Positions 60,188 to 64,000 of a stretch of 64,000 nt of DNA are shown here, in pieces (position 1 is the first letter of the stretch; each line of letters starts with the position of its first letter). Position numbers and translations under genes: made by a program. The DNA lies in assembly GCA_965197415.1 (NCBI GenBank), contig OZ240207.1, forward strand, positions 1,426,001 through 1,490,000, given 5' to 3'. A model generated the notes under the pieces. It saw only the letters and a program-made list of their open reading frames with translations, had not been told where the DNA came from and did not search any database. The DNA comes from DAOUJI01 sp965197415 (GTDB taxonomy: Bacteria; Chloroflexota; Dehalococcoidia; Lucifugimonadales; JAGWBF01).

Positions 60188-61088
60188 TGCGCGCCTCCCT
60201 GTTGACCAAATCAGCCTTGTGGTTCCGACTAAAATTTCCCCAAGTATATAGTCTTGAATATCTATTTAACAATAGATTGATTATATTCCCAATTAGTTTG
60301 ATTTTATACGAGCGAAAACGGTATGCGATATTCGTATGCTCGAAGCAAAACCGGTCCTCCAACGCTGAATCGCGGTGACTTCTCTTTGAGTCCACCGCCG
60401 AAATCGGAGTCAATGCCTCGCCGTTGGTGACGCAACTCAGCCTGGAGGGCTGGCCGGTACCGTGTTGTCTCAGATGTCATTGTTGCCCTGGGTCTGGGTT
60501 ATACCGTTGGGATCCGCCGGGGACCATAGGCGTTCCTGTTCCCTCTGGAAATGTACCGCTCTGTTGGCGCTTTCAAATGCTCCTTCATACCGCCTCGAAC
60601 CGCTCGAACTTCCTGCAACACAGCTTGCGAGGCAACGACACCTCCGTCGGCAACTTCGATTATTAGTCGATCCGACAGCTTGACATTGTGGAATCCCCGC
60701 CCATAAAATTCACTTAATCCGCTTAGTCGGAAATCTTAGAGAGGCTGCTCGTTGCGGGGAGCCGGGAGGTGATAGATGAGTGATGATTTAACTAAGAAGG
60801 GGCGATGGTAGGCGCCTGTCTGGACCCGAAAGGGCCAGAGTCCCTGTAAAAAACTACTGAACATCCAAGGTTGGTCGGGCCCAGGCGAGTGTCTGCCATC
60901 GCCCCGGGGCCAGGAGGCTTCGGACGACCAAAACTCAAAAAGGGCCCCGCCAACCTTTTTCTTTTCCCCGAATCCCCGGTTCACGGCCAAAACTGAGCCG
61001 CGTTGTACGGCCTCTCTCTATCTGGTAAGCTTAAACCAGCCCGCGACCCCGTTCCCAGGGAGGATTTTGCGACTGTAAAGGAGCCGAA
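60188..61088. other. gene-poor 901-base stretch
   Basis: It contains an AT-rich upstream region of the binding-protein gene (about 60230-60320), with a possible -10 element at 60243-60248 on the minus strand (TATACT). A possible decayed ORF is at 60499-60735. Other small open frames here look non-coding on both strands. Confidence 0.5.
60499..60735 (-). pseudogene. start-less open frame, possible PIN-domain remnant
   Basis: A 78-codon open frame without a credible start reads SEFYGRGFHNVKLSDRLIIE, VADGGVVASQAVLQEVRAVR and GGMKEHLKAPTERYISRGNR. The G(R)VVASQAVLQEV stretch resembles the strand-helix of DUF4411-type PIN toxins, but the N-terminal Asp and the later acidic residues are absent. 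It may be a decayed toxin gene. The resemblance is weak. Confidence 0.2.
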
Positions 61089-61496
61089 ATGCCCGTTGCA
61101 GGTTTCGATCATGTAGCCCTTCCCACCTCCGACGCCGACAGGTTCATCGAGTTCTATAAGAAGCTAGGCTTCAGCATTATCGACGAAGATGAGTGGCGTC
61201 GGGGCGAGGCCCGCATCTTCGCCATTCAAATCGGGAACTCCAAGATTAACGTCCATCCCCAGGGCATGATTGCGAACCTGCGAGGAGTCACCGCCAGCCC
61301 CGGATGCGGCGACCTCTGCTTCGTATGGGACGGCGCAGTGGATGAAGTCGTCAAGATGCTCGCCGACGCTGGCGTAGAGGTCATCCAAGGACCGGCCCCA
61401 AGGAAAGGCGGGCGAGACGGCGGCCAGAGGTTCGGCACCAGCGTCTACGTACGGGACCCGGACGACAATCTCCTGGAGTTCATGGTTTACGAGTAG
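61089..61496 (+). CDS. VOC family protein (glyoxalase/bleomycin-resistance fold)
   Basis: This 135-residue protein has two beta-alpha-beta-beta-beta modules. FDHVALPTSDADRFIEFYKK begins the first, with the metal-type His in FDHVA. GFSIIDEDEWRRGEARIFAI and CGDLCFVWDGAVDEVVKMLA follow, and VRDPDDNLLEFMVYE ends the second with the metal-type Glu. Members include glyoxalases, dioxygenases and resistance proteins, and this one is close to a generic VOC. The ATG at 61089 follows AAAGGAGCC. Confidence 0.88.
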   Translation: MPVAGFDHVALPTSDADRFIEFYKKLGFSIIDEDEWRRGEARIFAIQIGNSKINVHPQGMIANLRGVTASPGCGDLCFVWDGAVDEVVKMLADAGVEVIQGPAPRKGGRDGGQRFGTSVYVRDPDDNLLEFMVYE

Positions 61497-61554
61497 ACCC
61501 TGACTGAACGTTACTAACCCCCAACCCATTCGACTTCCAGCAGGAGAAGGAGTG

Positions 61555-61755
61555 ATGTCAAGCATCGCAGAAATTCAGCAGGCCATTCTGGGTCTCGCTA
61601 AAGCCGATTACGTTCAATTTAGACAATGGTTCAACGAATTGGACTGGACGGAGTGGGACCGCAGCATCGAACTGGACTCCGATGACGGAAAGCTGGATTT
61701 CCTGATTGATGACGCTGCGGAGGCTAAAGAACGGGGGAAGCTGCAAGAACTATAG
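61555..61755 (+). CDS. antitoxin-type small protein
   Basis: This 66-residue protein reads SIAEIQQAILGLAKADYVQF then RQWFNELDWTEWDRSIELDS and DDGKLDFLIDDAAEAKERGK. The pattern (short helix, W..E.D...WD..I, then GKLD.L..EA) is that of ParD-like/addiction-module antitoxins paired with ParE/RelE toxins. It lies directly upstream and overlaps the toxin start by one base. The ATG at 61555 is preferred over a GTG at 61552. An AAGGAG lies upstream. Confidence 0.75.
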   Translation: MSSIAEIQQAILGLAKADYVQFRQWFNELDWTEWDRSIELDSDDGKLDFLIDDAAEAKERGKLQEL

Positions 61756-62009
61756 TGCATCGGACGACCTCTGGTTTCTGGCGGCATTTTGACCGTCTCC
61801 CGGAACCGCTCCAGGCTGTTGCAAGACGGAGTTTTCACCGCCTTGTGCTGGATTCGAGCCATCCATCTCTTAGATTCAAAAAGGTGGGCAAGTTCTGGTC
61901 TGCCCGAGTCGGAGCCGCGTACAGGGCCTTGGCTGTTGAGGACGGCGACGACTTCATTTGGGTGTGGATTGGCAATCATGACGATTACGACAGAATGGTC
62001 AGCTCTTAA
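61755..62009 (+). CDS. RelE/ParE-family toxin
   Basis: This 84-residue protein reads HRTTSGFWRHFDRLPEPLQA, VARRSFHRLVLDSSHPSLRF then KKVGKFWSARVGAAYRALAV and WVWIGNHDDYDRMV. This is the characteristic pattern of the ParE/RelE family (LP..vq..A...f..l..dp.HPSL.fK, W..Rvg..YRAl, WIG.H.dYd). The start is a GTG overlapping the antitoxin stop (TAGTG). These toxins target gyrase or ribosome-bound mRNA, and the sequence alone does not tell which. The order antitoxin then toxin is standard. Confidence 0.82.
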   Translation: MHRTTSGFWRHFDRLPEPLQAVARRSFHRLVLDSSHPSLRFKKVGKFWSARVGAAYRALAVEDGDDFIWVWIGNHDDYDRMVSS

Positions 62010-62207
62010 ATCCACTGGACTGCGTAGAAGTCTGTTACAGGAAAAATCAACCATCAGATAGACACCGCCACCCAGTCTGATGTTGGACAAACACCGCGTT
62101 GAAATGCTTGCACCTGCCTAGCCCCTTGACATCCCCAAGGCACGCCCCAAACTTGTCACCTTGCCGTCGTGGGGGTACAATGGGGCATCTTTCACCAAGG
62201 CGGCGGC

Positions 62208-62636
62208 GTGTTCAATAAGCCCCAGTTGAGCATATCTGAGGTCAGAGCGGCCATGAAGGCCATGCTCGACCACTGCGCAAAGCAACCCGACCGGCCCGTC
62301 GTGCTGGCCATTGTGGACGACATGGGAGACCTGCTGGCCTACGCCCGCACGGACAACTGCATGCAGCGTCCCATGAAGGCGGCCATCGAAAAGGCCTACA
62401 CTGCCGCGGCTTTTGGCCAGACATCGAGGGAATTCGGCGACCGCATCATGCGAGAGGGGCGGACCGTCGGTTCCTTCAGAGATCCCAGTCTGACCGCCGG
62501 CCAAGGAGGCGCGCCCATCAGGGCGCCGGGAAGCGGGGCGTTGCTGGGAGGGGTCGGAGTCAGCGGGCTGCGTCCACAGGAGGACGAGGACCTGGCCCTG
62601 CTGGGAATAGCCGCGATGGGTTTGGACCAGGCCTAG
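62208..62636 (+). CDS. GlcG/HbpS-like family protein (first of tandem pair)
   Basis: This 142-residue protein has KPQLSISEVRAAMKAMLDHC, VVLAIVDDMGDLLAYARTDN, CMQRPMKAAIEKAYTAAAFG and LLGGVGVSGLRPQEDEDLAL then LGIAAMG, the GlcG/HbpS pattern (the former DUF336 family). I chose the GTG at 62208 to match the start of the downstream paralog. An in-frame GTG at 62169 would add 13 residues. HbpS-type members bind heme or cobalamin, and GlcG members occur with glycolate genes. The role here is unknown. Confidence 0.88.
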   Translation: MFNKPQLSISEVRAAMKAMLDHCAKQPDRPVVLAIVDDMGDLLAYARTDNCMQRPMKAAIEKAYTAAAFGQTSREFGDRIMREGRTVGSFRDPSLTAGQGGAPIRAPGSGALLGGVGVSGLRPQEDEDLALLGIAAMGLDQA

Positions 62637-62639
62637 CCG

Positions 62640-63080
62640 ATGTACGACAAGCCACGTCTAAGTTGCGCACAAGTCCAGTCAGCCATGGACGCCATGCTGG
62701 ACAAGGCTATGGAAGAACCCCACAAACCGTTGGCCATAGCCATTGTTGACGACATGGCGAGGCTGCTGGCGTTCGCCAGGCTGGACAACTGCCGCTCCAT
62801 TCCCCGAAAGATGGCCATCAAAAAGGCGTACACGGCCGCTTCATACGGGCGGGACTCTGCGGCCTGGGCCCAGGGCATCATTGACGGCGGAGGCCCCGGG
62901 ACCGGAATGCCCGGAAACGTCATGGACTACGGCGACCCCGACTTGGTTGCAGTGCAGGGAGGGGTGGTCATCCGGCGTCCCAGCGACAACGCCATACTGG
63001 GCGCCATCGGCGTAAGCGGACTGACTGCTCAGGAAGACGAGGACCTTGCCCGTCTGGGAGTCGAAGCCCTGGGACTCTAG
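62640..63080 (+). CDS. GlcG/HbpS-like family protein (second of tandem pair)
   Basis: This 146-residue paralog begins three bases after the preceding gene's stop. KPRLSCAQVQSAMDAMLDKA, LAIAIVDDMARLLAFARLDN, CRSIPRKMAIKKAYTAASYG and AVQGGVVIRRPSDNAILGAI then GVSGLTAQEDEDLARLG show the same order. It contains the extra GGGPGTGMPG loop absent from the first copy. Tight spacing suggests co-translation and possibly a mixed oligomer. The LLM gene downstream may belong to the same operon. Confidence 0.88.
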   Translation: MYDKPRLSCAQVQSAMDAMLDKAMEEPHKPLAIAIVDDMARLLAFARLDNCRSIPRKMAIKKAYTAASYGRDSAAWAQGIIDGGGPGTGMPGNVMDYGDPDLVAVQGGVVIRRPSDNAILGAIGVSGLTAQEDEDLARLGVEALGL

Positions 63081-63109
63081 TTTGTTCCCCCAATAACAGG
63101 GAGGCTACT

Positions 63110-64000
63110 GTGAAAATCAATTTCTTCCATCTGATGCCCTACAAAGCTCTGCCCGAGGACTTCAGGGACAGGCATAGAAGCGCCTGGGTGGACCTGCCTA
63201 ACAGCGAGTTCGAGCCGGAACTGGGGCAACAGTATTACCACGAATACCTGGACGAATTGGAGTTCGCCGACAATCTGGGGTTCGATGGAATATGCGTCAA
63301 CGAGCACCACTCGAACGCTTACGGGTTGATGCCGTCGCCCAATCTGATGGCCTCCATCCTGGCCCGGAGCACGCGTCGCTCGGCGATTATCGTGCTGGGC
63401 AACAGCCTGGGCCTCTATCAGCCTGCCCATAGGGTCGCGGAAGAGATGGCGATGATCGACGTGATAAGCAATGGGCGTATGGTGGCCGGGTTCCCCGTCG
63501 GCACGTCCATGGACACCAACTTCTCCTACGGCCAAAACCCCGTAACCATCCGGGAGAAGCACACTGAAGCCCACGACTTGATAATGAAAGCCTGGACCGA
63601 AAGGGAACCCTTCGCTTTCAACGGTAAGTACAACAAGATACGTTACGTCAACGTCTGGCCCAGGCCCATGCAGCAGCCCCACCCGCCAGTGTGGGTGCCG
63701 GGCAGTGGGAGCCTGGAGACCTGGGACTGGGTGCTCTCCCGCGACTACGTCTACTGCTACCTGATATACCAGGGCTGGCTGCGGGGCAGACGCACGGCCA
63801 GGGGCTTCCGAGAGCGGGCGGAAGAACTGGGCGTGGACGACAACCCCTACCGCATGGGATTCCTGCAGATGGTAGGGGTGTCCGAGACCGACGAACGCGC
63901 CGAGGCCGAGTATTTCGAGCACGTCAAATACTTCTACGAAAAGATGATCCACATCTACCCGCAGTTCAACGCCCCTGGATACCGCTCCATTGAGACCCTG
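63110..64000 (+). CDS. LLM class flavin-dependent oxidoreductase (cut by window end)
   Basis: An open frame of at least 297 codons runs off the end of the window. It starts with GTG at 63110 after AGGGAGG. KINFFHLMPYKALPEDFRDR, FADNLGFDGICVNEHHSNAY and GLMPSPNLMASILARSTRRS are the luciferase-like start. MIDVISNGRMVAGFPVGTSM and VWPRPMQQPHPPVWVPGSGS follow. The order NEHH...PSPN and the VDLPNSEF insert mark the alkanal-monooxygenase-like (bacterial luciferase) branch, unlike the others here. It lies 29 bases after the GlcG pair. Confidence 0.9.
   Translation, partial: MKINFFHLMPYKALPEDFRDRHRSAWVDLPNSEFEPELGQQYYHEYLDELEFADNLGFDGICVNEHHSNAYGLMPSPNLMASILARSTRRSAIIVLGNSLGLYQPAHRVAEEMAMIDVISNGRMVAGFPVGTSMDTNFSYGQNPVTIREKHTEAHDLIMKAWTEREPFAFNGKYNKIRYVNVWPRPMQQPHPPVWVPGSGSLETWDWVLSRDYVYCYLIYQGWLRGRRTARGFRERAEELGVDDNPYRMGFLQMVGVSETDERAEAEYFEHVKYFYEKMIHIYPQFNAPGYRSIETL

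Noticed and set aside
60160..61000. Additional genes in the 60.2-61.1 kb gap
   Set aside because: Several short open frames exist on both strands, but they lack starts with ribosome binding sites and show no family motif, apart from the weak PIN-like frame listed.

Overview
The window looks like a chromosomal segment of a free-living Chloroflexota bacterium. The closest general picture is the Dehalococcoidia/SAR202-type lineages, but this is inferred from gene content and not from a marker-gene tree. The clues are GC-rich DNA, five luciferase-like (LLM) flavin oxidoreductases in 64 kb, an F420 gamma-glutamyl ligase (cofE), a HemQ-type heme enzyme, runs of cyclase-family, NIPSNAP and GlcG-like proteins, and several lipoproteins with Thr/Pro-rich linkers. 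Most genes are housekeeping or catabolic and are packed into short operons on both strands. GTG and TTG starts are common.

Layout. 0-6.3 kb holds two LLM oxidoreductases, a zinc-ribbon protein, a RuvC-fold protein, a DUF309 protein and two lipoproteins, one of them CrtC/AttH-like. 6.5-10.8 kb holds FmdB and dtd facing a miaB-nadA-nadC operon and a tRNA-Ser(GCU). 11.0-13.8 kb holds an Lrp/AsnC regulator and aconitase. 13.8-16.1 kb is an accessory patch with a frame-broken short ORF, a cysteine-cluster protein and an AbiJ-like putative defence protein. 16.2-19.5 kb holds an acyl-CoA-dehydrogenase-fold oxygenase, hemQ and an alcohol dehydrogenase. 19.6-20.9 kb is a second accessory patch with a DpnI/Dam-replacing-type endonuclease preceded by a 45-residue helix-turn-helix ORF. 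21.0-27.9 kb holds an SDR, two tandem NIPSNAP proteins, an LLM enzyme, an MmgE/PrpD protein and cobC-cobQ.

28.1-33.5 kb holds a DUF1800-DUF1501-NHL operon and small genes. 33.6-40.5 kb holds a GuaB3-type enzyme facing a minus-strand histidine cluster (hisH, hisA, methyltransferase, hisF, HAD, hisIE) that follows a cobalamin adenosyltransferase and a lipoprotein hydrolase. 40.6-46.7 kb holds cofE, a potassium-uptake operon (TrkH, three RCK-type proteins, a universal stress protein) and pheA. 46.7-50.2 kb holds trpF-trpB, a rhomboid protease and a GNAT acetyltransferase. 50.3-56.0 kb holds three tandem cyclase-family genes, an LLM enzyme, an unusual protein kinase and a PP2C phosphatase. 56.2-60.2 kb holds a family-5 peptide/opine-type ABC transporter without its ATPases. 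60.2-64 kb holds a 900-base gene-poor gap, a VOC protein, a toxin-antitoxin pair, two GlcG-like proteins and an LLM gene cut by the window end.

The best candidates for something little described are the cyclase/LLM/kinase/PP2C run (50.4-56.0 kb), the helix-turn-helix micro-ORF with the DpnI-type endonuclease, and the AbiJ-like/cysteine-cluster pair. No CRISPR array, prophage, transposase or rRNA gene was recognised. All functional names come from reading motifs by eye, without any database search.
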